Made by a program: the position numbers and the translations under genes
NCBI RefSeq assembly: GCF_000092225.1
Contig: NC_014158.1
Coordinates: 3,596,001 to 3,660,000, forward strand
DNA length: 64,000 nt
Source: Tsukamurella paurometabola DSM 20162
GTDB lineage: Bacteria; Actinomycetota; Actinomycetes; Mycobacteriales; Mycobacteriaceae
Reading direction: 5' to 3'
Part shown: one piece after another, positions 16,076 to 24,791 of the stretch
How the letters are laid out: each line of letters opens with the position of its first letter
Position numbering within the stretch: position 1 is the stretch's first letter
Notes under the pieces: generated by a model
Seen by the model: the letters and a program-made list of their open reading frames with translations, nothing else
The model's database searches: none
Told to the model about the DNA's origin: nothing

Positions 16076-17287
16076 ATGGCCGGTCCGGATCGATGGTGGG
16101 TGGGAGTTGACGTCGGCAAGGAGTTCCACTGGGTCGCGGTCTGTGATGACGCCGGCAAGGTGGTCTCCTCCCGCAAGGTGGTCAACGACGAAGCTGCGAT
16201 CGCCACGGTGATCGCCGAGGTTGATGGCCGCGGCGGAACGGTGTCGTGGACTGTGGACTTGATCAGCCCCTATGCGACGTTGTTGTTGACGATGCTCGCC
16301 GCCGCAGGGCACTCGGTGCGGTACCTGACCGGCCGCGCGGTGTGGCAGGCATCGGTGGTTTACCGCGGCGGCGAAGCGAAGAGCGATGCCAAAGACGCCC
16401 GCGTCATCGCTGATCAGGGACGGATGCGTGGTGATGATCTGCCACTGCTGACTCCGGCTGATGGCCTGGTCACGGAGCTGGCGATGCTCACCGCCCACCG
16501 GTCGGATTTGGTCGCGGACCGCACCCGCACGATCAACCGGCTGCGTCAGCAGCTGGTCTCGGTAAGTCCCGCGCTCGAGCGCGCCGCGGAACCGACTGCC
16601 GACCGTGGCTGGGTGAGGCTGCTGGCCCGCTACCAGCGCCCGAAAGTGCTGCGCCGAACTGGTGTCGTAAGGCTGACCCGCATGCTCTCCGACGCTGGTG
16701 TGCGTAACGCCGGCAAGATCGCCGAAGCTGCAGTCGAGGCGGCGAAAGCGCAAACCGTGGCACTGCCCGGGGAGGATGTCGCCGCCGCGCTGGTTGCTGA
16801 GCTCGCGCAGGGGGTGATCGACCTCGATACGCGGATTAAGAACGTCGATGCCGCCATCGAGGAGCGATTTCGCCGACACCCTCTGGCCGAAGCGATCGTG
16901 AGCCTGCCCGGCATGGGCTTTCGTCTCGGTGCTGAATTCCTCGCTGCCGTCGGAGATCCCAGCCGAATCGTCTCCGCTGATCACCTCGCGGCGTGGGCCG
17001 GCCTGGCCCCGGTTTCCAAGGACTCCGGCAAGCGCACCGGCAGGCTGTGCACCCCCAAGCGCTATCACCGCGGACTGCGACGAGTGATGTACATGTCCGC
17101 GGTCACCGCCACCCGCTGCGACCCCGAATCCCGGGCCTACTACCAACGCAAACGGTCCCAGGGAAAGAAACACATTCCCGCGACGATCTGCCTGGCCCGA
17201 AAGCGCGTCAACGTTCTCTACGCCCTCATCCGCGACAACCGCACCTGGCAGCCCACCGCACCGCAAATCACGGCCTCGGCTGCTTGA
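16076..17287 (+). CDS. IS110-family DEDD transposase/recombinase
   Basis: A 403-residue protein with the IS110 layout. The N-terminal RuvC-like DEDD domain begins WWVGVDVGKEFHWVAV (first Asp), with SDAKDARVIAD holding further acidic residues near 100-115. A coiled central region follows (TRTINRLRQQLVSVSPALER), then the C-terminal transposase_20 domain: SLPGMGFRLGAEFLAAVGDP, AAWAGLAPVSKDSGKRTG and MYMSAVTA with the conserved Ser. Length and domain order are complete and no stop interrupts it, so it looks active. ATAGGAGCGCAG precedes the ATG. The enzyme excises the element as a circle and inserts it under bridge-RNA guidance. Confidence 0.92.
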   Translation: MAGPDRWWVGVDVGKEFHWVAVCDDAGKVVSSRKVVNDEAAIATVIAEVDGRGGTVSWTVDLISPYATLLLTMLAAAGHSVRYLTGRAVWQASVVYRGGEAKSDAKDARVIADQGRMRGDDLPLLTPADGLVTELAMLTAHRSDLVADRTRTINRLRQQLVSVSPALERAAEPTADRGWVRLLARYQRPKVLRRTGVVRLTRMLSDAGVRNAGKIAEAAVEAAKAQTVALPGEDVAAALVAELAQGVIDLDTRIKNVDAAIEERFRRHPLAEAIVSLPGMGFRLGAEFLAAVGDPSRIVSADHLAAWAGLAPVSKDSGKRTGRLCTPKRYHRGLRRVMYMSAVTATRCDPESRAYYQRKRSQGKKHIPATICLARKRVNVLYALIRDNRTWQPTAPQITASAA

Positions 17288-17368
17288 CAGCTTCATTGAG
17301 AATCCTTTCCCGCATCCTGCCATTTCTGTCACGATCGTTCTAGGAATTGAAGAGAACGGAGCACCACC

Positions 17369-17791
17369 ATGCGATTGACCGACGACGACATCTTTGCGAT
17401 GGCACCGTTCGCACGCACCTTGGGAGTGAGGTTCCCCGCGATCGACACCGCGGAGGTCCGCGCCGAACTCGATCTCGCACCGCCACTGTCCACAATGGGC
17501 GGTGGCTTGCACGGCGGCGCCATCATGAGCCTGTGCGACCTGGCTGCGGCCGTGCTCGTCGGCCTCAACCTCCCGGACGGCAGCGATTGGACCACGGTGG
17601 AGTCGCACACGCATTTCCTGAGCCCCGTGCTCGATCGCACGGCGAACGCCGTCGCCCAGCCGCTCAAACTGGGGCGCACGGTGCTCAGCGTGGAGGTCAC
17701 GGTGACCGACGCCGCCGGTGTGCTGTGCGCGCGCACCTCGCAACTGTTGATCACGCGGCGTCGCACCCCGGAATCGTCCCGGGAGGACTAG
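17369..17791 (+). CDS. Hotdog-fold thioesterase, PaaI/YdiI-like
   Basis: A 140-residue single hotdog domain. The motif GGGLHGGAIMSLCDLAAAV (about 45-63) matches the PaaI-type nucleotide-substrate region, where HGG and the following helix with Asp form the active site; TVESHTHFLSP follows. Such enzymes hydrolyse acyl- or aryl-CoA thioesters. GGAG lies eight bases before the ATG. It is ten bases ahead of a second thioesterase-like gene on the same strand. The substrate is unknown. Confidence 0.85.
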   Translation: MRLTDDDIFAMAPFARTLGVRFPAIDTAEVRAELDLAPPLSTMGGGLHGGAIMSLCDLAAAVLVGLNLPDGSDWTTVESHTHFLSPVLDRTANAVAQPLKLGRTVLSVEVTVTDAAGVLCARTSQLLITRRRTPESSRED

Positions 17792-17801
17792 GGTCGGCCG
17801 G

Positions 17802-18656
17802 GTGACGAAGCCTGCCGCGACACCGTCGGACTACACGTTTCTCCAGGACGCACCGCCCGGACCGTCGTTCACCCGGACCTGGCCGGTGCGCACGGGCGAT
17901 GTGAATCCCGAGCGCCGGGTGCGGCTCGACGGTGTCGCTCGCTATCTGCAGGACATGGCGAACGACGAGATGTTTCATCGCGGCTTCGAGACCACCGACC
18001 CTTACTGGCTGGTGCGGCGCACCATCATCGATGTGGTGGCCCCGCTCACCTGGCCGGCCGATGTGACGCTGACCCGGTGGTGCGAGTCGACCAGCTCGCG
18101 CTGGTGCAATATGCGGATCTCCCTGCGCGACACTGCAGGCGGGCATGTGGAGACGGAGAGTTTCTGGATCCGGTTCAACGCCGATACCGGAATGCCCACG
18201 CACATCAGCGACGGCGGCATGGAGTATCTGAGCAAGCACGTCGCGGAGACCAGGCTGCGATGGAAGGCGCTCAACACCGAGGCGCCACCGGTGCCGTCGG
18301 ACACCGATCGTGAGGTCGCACTCCGGGCCACCGATTACGATCCGTTCCAGCACCTGAACAACGCCTCGTACTGGCAGTTGGTGGAGGACGACCTCGACGG
18401 CGATCCGATCCTGCTGGCCCCGCATCGGGCGATCATCGAGTACCTGGCGCCACTGCCTCTCGGCTCGCGGGTACAGGTGCGCAGCCGCCGCGACGAGCAG
18501 GGCTACCGTCAATGGCTGTTCCGCCTGAACACCGACGGCGTGCCCGACCCGAAGCCCGCGGCAGCGATTTCGGTGATCCCCCTCCCGGGCGAGCCCTTCG
18601 GGCCACCGGCCCCCTTCCCGCCGAAACAGGTCGAAAAGGTCGAATGGCGCACCTGA
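17802..18656 (+). CDS. Acyl-ACP thioesterase-like protein (double hotdog)
   Basis: A 284-residue protein from a GTG start, with two tandem hotdog repeats as in FatA-type acyl-ACP thioesterases (PF01643). Repeat one contains RLDGVARYLQDMANDEMF and WLVRRTIIDV. Repeat two contains ATDYDPFQHLNNASYWQLVE, whose D..QH.NN motif is the family's active-site pattern. It probably releases fatty acids from ACP or CoA in the cytosol. It is coupled to the preceding PaaI-like gene by a 10-bp gap. Confidence 0.83.
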   Translation: MTKPAATPSDYTFLQDAPPGPSFTRTWPVRTGDVNPERRVRLDGVARYLQDMANDEMFHRGFETTDPYWLVRRTIIDVVAPLTWPADVTLTRWCESTSSRWCNMRISLRDTAGGHVETESFWIRFNADTGMPTHISDGGMEYLSKHVAETRLRWKALNTEAPPVPSDTDREVALRATDYDPFQHLNNASYWQLVEDDLDGDPILLAPHRAIIEYLAPLPLGSRVQVRSRRDEQGYRQWLFRLNTDGVPDPKPAAAISVIPLPGEPFGPPAPFPPKQVEKVEWRT

Positions 18657-18736
18657 CCCGGGTCCGCCGAGACGGCATGCGGGGCGATCCCTAGACTGGC
18701 CAAGAAAATAAGTTCTTCTAATTTAAGGACTCAGTC

Positions 18737-20473
18737 TTGGCGTTCCGCGATATCGACACCCGCGACGGCTACAAGTGGATCGCGCTCTCCAACACCACCC
18801 TGGGCATGCTGATCGCCACGATCAACAGTTCCATCGTGCTGATCGCGCTGCCGGACATTTTCAAGGGCATCCACCTCAACCCGCTGGAACCGGGCAACAC
18901 CAGCTATCTGTTGTGGATGATGATGGGTTTCCTCGTGGTCACCGCAGTGCTGGTGGTGGCCTTCGGCCGACTCGGCGACATGTTCGGCCGCGCCCGCATG
19001 TACAACATGGGCTTCGCCATCTTCACCGTCTCGTCGATATTCCTGGCGGTCACCTGGTTCGACGGCCCCGCCGCCGCACTCTGGCTGATCGCCTGGCGCG
19101 TGGTGCAGGGTGTGGGCGGCGCCTTCCTCATGGCCAACAGTTCGGCCATCCTCACCGACGCCTTCCCGCAGAATCAGCGCGGTCTCGCGCTCGGCATCAA
19201 CGGCGTCGCGGCGATCGCCGGCTCGTTCCTCGGCCTGGTGATCGGCGGCGTCCTGGCGCCCGTCAACTGGCACCTGGTGTTCCTGGTGTCGGTGCCGTTC
19301 GGCGTGGTCGGCACGATCTGGGCGTATCTCAAGCTCGAGGATCGCGGCGAACGAGTCCCCGCCACCATGGACTGGTGGGGCAACACCACTTTCGCGGTCG
19401 GACTGATCGCGGTGCTGGTGGGCATCACCTACGGCATCCAGCCCTACGGCGGTGACGCGATGGGATGGGGTTCGCCGTTCGTCCTGTCCTGCCTGATCGG
19501 CGGTGCCGCGGTGCTGGCGGTGTTCTGCTACATCGAACTACGCGTGCCGGCTCCACTGTTCGACCTGCACCTGTTCCGCAGCAAGGACTTCCTGTGGGGC
19601 AACGTCGCGAACCTGTGCGGATCGTTGGGCCGCGGCGGTCTGCAGTTCATGCTGATCATCTGGCTGCAGGGAATCTGGCTGCCACAGCACGGTTACGACT
19701 ACACGCAGACCCCGCTGTGGGCGGGTATCTACATGGTCCCGCTCACCGTCGGGTTCCTCCTCTCCGCCCCCGCCGCGGGCGCCCTGTCGGACCGGATCGG
19801 CGGACGGTCACTGAGCGCTGCGGGTCTGCTCATCACCGCACTCACATTCCTCGCGCTGATCGCGCTGCCGGTCGACTTCCCGTACTGGGCGTTCGCCCTG
19901 ATCCTCTTCGTCAACGGGATCGGCATGGGGATGTTCGGCTCACCCAACCGCGCCGTGGTGATGAACTCGCTACCCGCCACGTCGCGCGGCTCGGGATCGG
20001 GAATGATGACCACGTTCCAGAACGCGGCCATGGTGCTCTCGATCGGCCTGTTCTTCTCGCTGATGATCGGCGGGCTCGCGGGGTCGCTGCCGGGTGCCAT
20101 GTCGACGGGGCTCCAGGCGAACGGCGTGCCCGCGCAGTACGCGAGCGAGATCGCCGCACTACCTCCGGTCGCGGTGTTGTTCGCAGCCTTCCTGGGCTAC
20201 AACCCGATCCAGCAGCTGCTCGGCCCGCACCTCGCTCAACTCAACCTGACCGCCGAGCAGTCCCAGCACCTGACCGGCTTGCAGTTCTTCCCCCACCTGA
20301 TCTCCGAATCGTTCCGGTCGGGCCTCGAGCTCGCCTTCTCGTTCGCGGCGGTCGTCTGCCTGATCGGCGCAGTCGCGTCGCTGCTCACCGGCCGGGAGAA
20401 GCCCGACGGTGCGCCCGACGCCGAGACCCTCGCCGCGGAGGCCGACGAGGTCGACACCGAGGCCCTGTACTGA
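18737..20473 (+). CDS. MFS multidrug exporter, DHA2 (EmrB/QacA) family
   Basis: A 578-residue transporter, the size of 14-helix DHA2 members. It starts at TTG 18737, preceded by AAGGA nine bases upstream. The motif-A-like loop FGRLGDMFGRARMYNMGFAI lies between helices 2 and 3, and motif C-like glycines occur at AGSFLGLVIGGVLAP in helix 5. The AT-rich upstream stretch 18700-18728 is strikingly low in GC for this genome and may hold the promoter or an operator. It is expected to be a proton-driven drug or lipid exporter of the inner membrane. Confidence 0.88.
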   Translation: MAFRDIDTRDGYKWIALSNTTLGMLIATINSSIVLIALPDIFKGIHLNPLEPGNTSYLLWMMMGFLVVTAVLVVAFGRLGDMFGRARMYNMGFAIFTVSSIFLAVTWFDGPAAALWLIAWRVVQGVGGAFLMANSSAILTDAFPQNQRGLALGINGVAAIAGSFLGLVIGGVLAPVNWHLVFLVSVPFGVVGTIWAYLKLEDRGERVPATMDWWGNTTFAVGLIAVLVGITYGIQPYGGDAMGWGSPFVLSCLIGGAAVLAVFCYIELRVPAPLFDLHLFRSKDFLWGNVANLCGSLGRGGLQFMLIIWLQGIWLPQHGYDYTQTPLWAGIYMVPLTVGFLLSAPAAGALSDRIGGRSLSAAGLLITALTFLALIALPVDFPYWAFALILFVNGIGMGMFGSPNRAVVMNSLPATSRGSGSGMMTTFQNAAMVLSIGLFFSLMIGGLAGSLPGAMSTGLQANGVPAQYASEIAALPPVAVLFAAFLGYNPIQQLLGPHLAQLNLTAEQSQHLTGLQFFPHLISESFRSGLELAFSFAAVVCLIGAVASLLTGREKPDGAPDAETLAAEADEVDTEALY

Positions 20474-20611
20474 ACCGCGCACGACGCCCCGCGATGAAAC
20501 TGACTCCTCAGTAAGAAGTTTTGCGGTTCGCCCCAAAGCCAACCCCCAGCGCCGTAATCTCACTCCCGGCCACAGGTGATGGCGTGCACGGACTGGGGAC
20601 GATGGAGACGC

Positions 20612-22195
20612 ATGCACGGTGCTACTCGGGGGCGACGATCCGCATCCACCCGCCCGAACGCGCGACGGGGCGCGCTCCGGTTCGCGCTGATCGCGATCCT
20701 GCTCCTGCCGCTGCTGGCCGTCGGGCCGCAGGCGCAGGCCGCGCCGCAGGGCTACAACCAGTGGGTCGATGTGTGGGACAAGTCCGTCCCCAAGGCCGAC
20801 TGCCGCCCCGGCGACCGCGCCGAGAAGGGCATCCAGGGCGACGTGCCGCTGGAGGACCGCAAGAGCGGTCGCAGCACCCAGGGGTACAACTGCAACATCG
20901 ACCTGGTCGGCCGGTATCAGGGCGACGGTGCCGGCATCGTCAGCCCGAGTTACAAGAACTGCTCCTACATCTCCACCACCTTCCCCACGAACTTCGCCGG
21001 GAGCAGCGGGCCGGGGGTGCGGGTGATCGACAATTCCGATCCGAAGAATCCGCGGCAGACGGCCGTCCTCAACGAGCTCGGCGTGGTCACCGGCACGTGG
21101 GAGTCGCTCAAGGTCAACGCGAAGCGCGGACTGCTGGTGGGCACGTCGGTACCGCTGCTCGCGGGGTTCGGGTACATGGCGATCTACGACATCTCCCAGG
21201 ACTGCACCAAACCCCGTCTGCTCAATCCCGGTGCCGGGACGGCATTGGGGATGCCCATCCCGATCACCACGCACGAGGGCGATTTCTCCCCCGACGGCAA
21301 GACCTACTGGGCTTCGGGCCCCGTCGCCGGTCACCTCAGCGCCGTCGACATCACCGACCCCGCCAACCCGATGGTGGTGTGGTCGGGCATCACCGGCATC
21401 TTCGGTCACGGCGTCGGCTTCTCCCCGGACGGCCGCCAGCTGTACGCCTCCACCGTCGCCGGGATCACCGTGATCGACGTCTCGGCGATCCAGGACCGCA
21501 AGCCCCGCACCGTGGTCACCGCGCCGGTGCCGCACGTGGGGCGCCAGTTCTGGTTGGACGGGATCATCACCCAGCACACCATCTACGCGAGCTACGGCGG
21601 CAAACCCTATGCCTACGTCGTCGACGAGGCCGGCTCCGGCGGCGTCAAACTCCTGAGCCTGAGCGACCTGTCGAACCTGAAGCTGCGCAACCAGATCAAG
21701 CTCGAGATCAACCTCCCGAAGAACGCGAACCGGTGGGCGCAGAGCGCCACCTCGAACGGCGTCTTCGGCTACGACGCGCACTACTGCACCATCGACCGCC
21801 CCGACGATCCCACCGCCATGGCGTGCGGCTGGATCCAATCCGGTATCCGGGTCTTCGACATCCGTGATCCCGACAGGATCCGCGAGATCGCCTACTTCAA
21901 CCCGCCCGCGCAGACCGGAAAGAATCTGCAGCTGCCGAACTCCACGCACGCGCTGCTCGGCTCGATCGTGGCGCCGCCGATCCTGAACACGCTGCAGATC
22001 GCCCGGTCGATCCTGCAGGGCCAGGCGCCCGTGAACGGGATCATCAACGATCAGAGCCGCCTGCTGGGGGCCGACCTCTCGGCGGACTGGTGCATGTCGC
22101 CCCCGGAGTTCCGCGGCAACGATCTTATGGTCAGCTGCATGGACAACGGCTTCATGCGGCTGCGCATCGACCCGAAGGCCTACTCCCCGCAATGA
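20612..22195 (+). CDS. Secreted LVIVD-repeat beta-propeller-like protein
   Basis: A 527-residue protein from ATG 20612. The start was chosen because a signal peptide follows at once (ALRFALIAILLLPLLAVGPQ, cleavage near AQA-APQ); an ATG 36 bp upstream would only add non-homologous residues. The mature part has repeated strands of the LVIVD type: GVRVIDNSDPKNPRQTAVL, GYMAIYDISQDC, LSAVDITDPANPMVVW and GIRVFDIRDPDRIREIAYF, suggesting a beta propeller. Several cysteines could form disulfides outside the membrane. The stop overlaps the DUF305 gene start (ATGA). The pair is probably an exported functional unit; its role is unknown. Confidence 0.82.
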   Translation: MHGATRGRRSASTRPNARRGALRFALIAILLLPLLAVGPQAQAAPQGYNQWVDVWDKSVPKADCRPGDRAEKGIQGDVPLEDRKSGRSTQGYNCNIDLVGRYQGDGAGIVSPSYKNCSYISTTFPTNFAGSSGPGVRVIDNSDPKNPRQTAVLNELGVVTGTWESLKVNAKRGLLVGTSVPLLAGFGYMAIYDISQDCTKPRLLNPGAGTALGMPIPITTHEGDFSPDGKTYWASGPVAGHLSAVDITDPANPMVVWSGITGIFGHGVGFSPDGRQLYASTVAGITVIDVSAIQDRKPRTVVTAPVPHVGRQFWLDGIITQHTIYASYGGKPYAYVVDEAGSGGVKLLSLSDLSNLKLRNQIKLEINLPKNANRWAQSATSNGVFGYDAHYCTIDRPDDPTAMACGWIQSGIRVFDIRDPDRIREIAYFNPPAQTGKNLQLPNSTHALLGSIVAPPILNTLQIARSILQGQAPVNGIINDQSRLLGADLSADWCMSPPEFRGNDLMVSCMDNGFMRLRIDPKAYSPQ

Positions 22196-22899
22196 ACTCA
22201 CTCTCCCCGTCCGCACGGCGCGTGGCCGTCGTCGTGGCCGCGGCGATCGTGGCGGCCCTGATCGGCTACGCGATCGGCACCTCCACCACGCGCGATCCGG
22301 GGCCCGCACCGCAGGCCCCGGGCAGCCCGCAGCAGCTCAGCGCCGCCGATATCGGCTTCGCCCAGGACATGCTGATGCACCATCAGCAGGCCACCCAGAT
22401 GATCGAACTGCTGCGCCCCGATCTCGCGCCCGATATCCGCGGCATCGCGCAGCAGATCAAGGAGTCCCAGTCCCGGGAGTCGGGAATCCTCATGGGCTGG
22501 TTGGAGATCCTCGGCCAGCCGATCCAGAACCAGAACCCCATGGCATGGATGTCGGAGACCCCGGCGAGCGCGGCCCCCAGCGCGGGCGGCCACGATATGG
22601 CAGCTATGCCGTCCAGGCATCAGATGCCGGGTACGAGCAGCATGCCCGGGATGGCGTCGAGCGAGGAGCTCACCGCGCTGGCCAATGCCACCGGAGCGCC
22701 CCAGGAGACCCTGTTCCTGCAGCTGATGACGCGCCACCACCAGGGCGGCATCGATATGGCCGGTGCGGTGCAGCAGAGCAGCGCCTCCCCCACGGTGCGC
22801 CAGCGCGCGATGTCGATGGTCAAGGAGCAGACCGAAGAGGTGCAGATGATGGCAATGCAGCTCACCGCGCGCGGCGCCGCGACGCTGCCCTACCCGTGA
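22192..22899 (+). CDS. DUF305 family secreted/membrane-anchored four-helix protein
   Basis: A 235-residue protein with an N-terminal membrane anchor (VAVVVAAAIVAALIGYAI) and two DUF305 repeats: FAQDMLMHHQQATQMIELL and LMTRHHQGGIDMAGAV. Each carries the HHQ motif of this ferritin-like fold. Between them is a Met/His-rich linker (HDMAAMPSRHQMPGTSSM) of the kind that binds Cu(I). Coupled by ATGA overlap to the LVIVD protein and near multicopper oxidase, CopC and CopD genes, it is a good candidate periplasmic copper-binding protein. Its 3' end overlaps the convergent response-regulator gene by 10 bp. Confidence 0.83.
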   Translation: MNSLSPSARRVAVVVAAAIVAALIGYAIGTSTTRDPGPAPQAPGSPQQLSAADIGFAQDMLMHHQQATQMIELLRPDLAPDIRGIAQQIKESQSRESGILMGWLEILGQPIQNQNPMAWMSETPASAAPSAGGHDMAAMPSRHQMPGTSSMPGMASSEELTALANATGAPQETLFLQLMTRHHQGGIDMAGAVQQSSASPTVRQRAMSMVKEQTEEVQMMAMQLTARGAATLPYP

Positions 22900-23531
22900 G
22901 CGGCGAGCAGGGCCAGCTGCAACCTGGTGCTGGAATCGGTCTTCGCCAGCAGGTTGGTCACGTGTGACTTCACCGTGGTCACCGCCAGGTGCAGCTCGGC
23001 GGCGATCTCGGCGTTCGACAGGCCCTGCCCGATCAGCGCGAGCACCTCGCGCTCGCGGGCGGTCAACGAGTACTCGGCCGGAGCGGCGGCCGGCGCCGGC
23101 GCATCCGTGCGGGCCACCAGCGCCTGACCGATCAGTCGTTTGACGGTGGCGGGCGAGAGCGGAACGTCGCCGGCCAGGGTGCGGCGCACCGCGTCCAGCA
23201 GGTCCTCGGGGGCGATGTCCTTGGCGAGGAAGCCCGCGGCCCCGGCCCGCAGCGCGGGATACAGATGATCGTCGTCGTCGAAGGTGGTGAGTACCACGAC
23301 GGCCGCATCCGGGTCCTGCGCCTTGATCCGCTCGATCCCCACGATCCCGTCGGCGCCGGGCATCCGCAGGTCCATCAGCACCAGATCCGGCAGGGTGCGG
23401 GCGAACTCGTCTCCGGCTTGCTGCCCGTCGCGCGCCTCGCCCACCACCTCGAAGTCGTCCACGCCGTCGAAGAGCATGCGCAGGCTGTCGCGGATCAACC
23501 GCTGGTCGTCGACGATCAGCACCCGGATCAC
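22890..23531 (-). CDS. NarL/LuxR-family response regulator
   Basis: A 213-residue regulator. Receiver domain: VDDQRLIRDSLRML, the phosphorylation site in DLVLMDLRMPGADG and Lys in GFLAKDIAPED. A LuxR-type HTH follows: LTAREREVLALIGQGLSNAE and TTVKSHVTNLLAK. It is the partner of the histidine kinase gene that overlaps its start (ATGA at 23528-23531). Located between the DUF305 gene and the multicopper oxidase gene, the pair probably controls part of this metal/envelope cluster, though the signal is unknown. Confidence 0.88.
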   Translation of the reverse strand: MIRVLIVDDQRLIRDSLRMLFDGVDDFEVVGEARDGQQAGDEFARTLPDLVLMDLRMPGADGIVGIERIKAQDPDAAVVVLTTFDDDDHLYPALRAGAAGFLAKDIAPEDLLDAVRRTLAGDVPLSPATVKRLIGQALVARTDAPAPAAAPAEYSLTAREREVLALIGQGLSNAEIAAELHLAVTTVKSHVTNLLAKTDSSTRLQLALLAAHG

Positions 23532-24658
23532 TGTCGTGCCTCCCGGGTCGGTACGACCAGCCGGACCGACCAGCCGCCGTCCACCGGACCCGCGTCGAGG
23601 ATGCCGCCGGCCAGCCTGGCCCGCTCGGCCATGCCGTCGAGACCGTGTCCCGCACCGCGGTTCCCGTGCGGCTCAGGCAGGTCGCTGTGGATCCGGGCGA
23701 TCACCTCGGTGGGCGTCTGCGCGACCGTCAGCGATACGGCGGTGCCGGGGGCGGCGTGTTTCATCACGTTGGTCAGTGCCTCCTGGGTCACGCGGACGAG
23801 GGTGAGCGAGCCGATCGCGTCCAGCGCTTCGCCGGACAGGTCGACGGAGTCGGTCACCGCGAATCCCGCTGCGCGGGTGCGTTGCACCGCGTCGCGCAGT
23901 TCGCCGCGCACATCGTCGATCTCGGTGGGCGAGCCGACCTGATCGGTCCGGATCGCGGTCAGCAGGCTGCGGATGTTGCCCAGCGCCTGGGACGCCGTCT
24001 CGTGCACGTCGTCGAGGACCGCCTTCGACTGGGCGTCCGCGGTGCGGGTGCGGGCGACCCCCACCCGCATGATGATCGCCGCCATGTGGTGCGCCACCAG
24101 GTCGTGCAGCTCGCGCGCGAGCGCCGCGCGCTCGGTCTGCTGCGCGCCGGTCAGCTCGGCGGCGATCCGTCGGCGGTCCTGTTCGGCGAGCTGGATCCGG
24201 CTGCGCAGGTACAGCCCGGCGGCCAGCGGCAGCCCCACGTACGCCAGCAACTGGACCGCGAGTTGCGCCGGACCCGACCGGCCGTACGGGTCGGTGAGCG
24301 CGTCCACGGTCACCGCGCCGGCCCAGACGACGGCGCCGAGGGCGATGGCGCGACCGTCGCGGCCGCGGGCGGCGAGGTCGAGCAGGGCGATCACGGCGAG
24401 GTACGGGACCAGGCCCGACATCCCCCACGCCTCCTGGGTGAGCAGCACACCGCCGATCACCGACACCGCGAGGGAGGTGGCCAGCGGATACCGCTCGCCG
24501 ACCGCGAAGATCGCCGCGGCGAGCAACGAGAGCACCCAGTACAGCGGGGTCACGTGGAACCGCTCTGGATAGGTGCTGGCGAGCAGCAGCACCGGGGTCA
24601 CCACCAGCGGCACCCAGCGCACCCACCGCATCCGGCGGATCCCGTCCATGGCGTCCAT
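23528..24658 (-). CDS. NarL-type sensor histidine kinase
   Basis: A 376-residue kinase from ATG 24658 (an adjacent GTG at 24661 is possible). Five or six transmembrane helices fill the first 140 residues with almost no extracytoplasmic domain, as in DesK/LiaS-like intramembrane sensors. HisKA_3 dimerisation domain: ALARELHDLVAHHMAAIIMR with the phospho-acceptor His. The HATPase_c domain has TQEALTNVMKHA (N box) and GHGLDGMAERARLAGG (G box). Its stop overlaps the response-regulator start. It is divergent from the multicopper oxidase gene across 130 bp. Confidence 0.88.
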   Translation of the reverse strand: MDAMDGIRRMRWVRWVPLVVTPVLLLASTYPERFHVTPLYWVLSLLAAAIFAVGERYPLATSLAVSVIGGVLLTQEAWGMSGLVPYLAVIALLDLAARGRDGRAIALGAVVWAGAVTVDALTDPYGRSGPAQLAVQLLAYVGLPLAAGLYLRSRIQLAEQDRRRIAAELTGAQQTERAALARELHDLVAHHMAAIIMRVGVARTRTADAQSKAVLDDVHETASQALGNIRSLLTAIRTDQVGSPTEIDDVRGELRDAVQRTRAAGFAVTDSVDLSGEALDAIGSLTLVRVTQEALTNVMKHAAPGTAVSLTVAQTPTEVIARIHSDLPEPHGNRGAGHGLDGMAERARLAGGILDAGPVDGGWSVRLVVPTREARQ

Positions 24659-24791
24659 CACGAATCGACCGTACCGGCTCGGTAGCAGATCCCGTACCCG
24701 TCCACAAGGGGCCACGGGGAGGAGATCACCGCTCCGCGCCGGTACCGCGGTCGGAGGAATCGAGGGCCCACCGCGGCCGACGATGGAGGTC

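Larger units (their letters stand above)
15831..17307 (+). mobile_element. IS110-family element (approximate ends)
   Basis: A DEDD transposase gene with about 240 bp of non-coding DNA on its left and 20 bp on its right. No terminal inverted repeats are apparent, which fits the IS110 group proper. The only flanking direct repeat found is TCCTT at 15830-15834 and 17303-17307, used here to place the ends at the shared CCTT; true core repeats in this family are usually 2 bp, so the boundaries are uncertain by some bases. It is inserted between a TetR gene and a thioesterase gene. Confidence 0.75.

Noticed and set aside
15866..17743. 625-codon open frame on the minus strand across the IS110 element
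   Set aside because: Opposes the complete DEDD transposase gene and the thioesterase gene; no motif.
20498..20518. 5-4-5 inverted repeat (ACTGA/TCAGT) after the MFS gene as a terminator
   Set aside because: Stem too short and without a U tract.
20159..22309. 716-codon open frame on the minus strand opposite the MFS and LVIVD genes
   Set aside because: Lies entirely antisense to genes with clear motifs and a signal peptide; no motif of its own.
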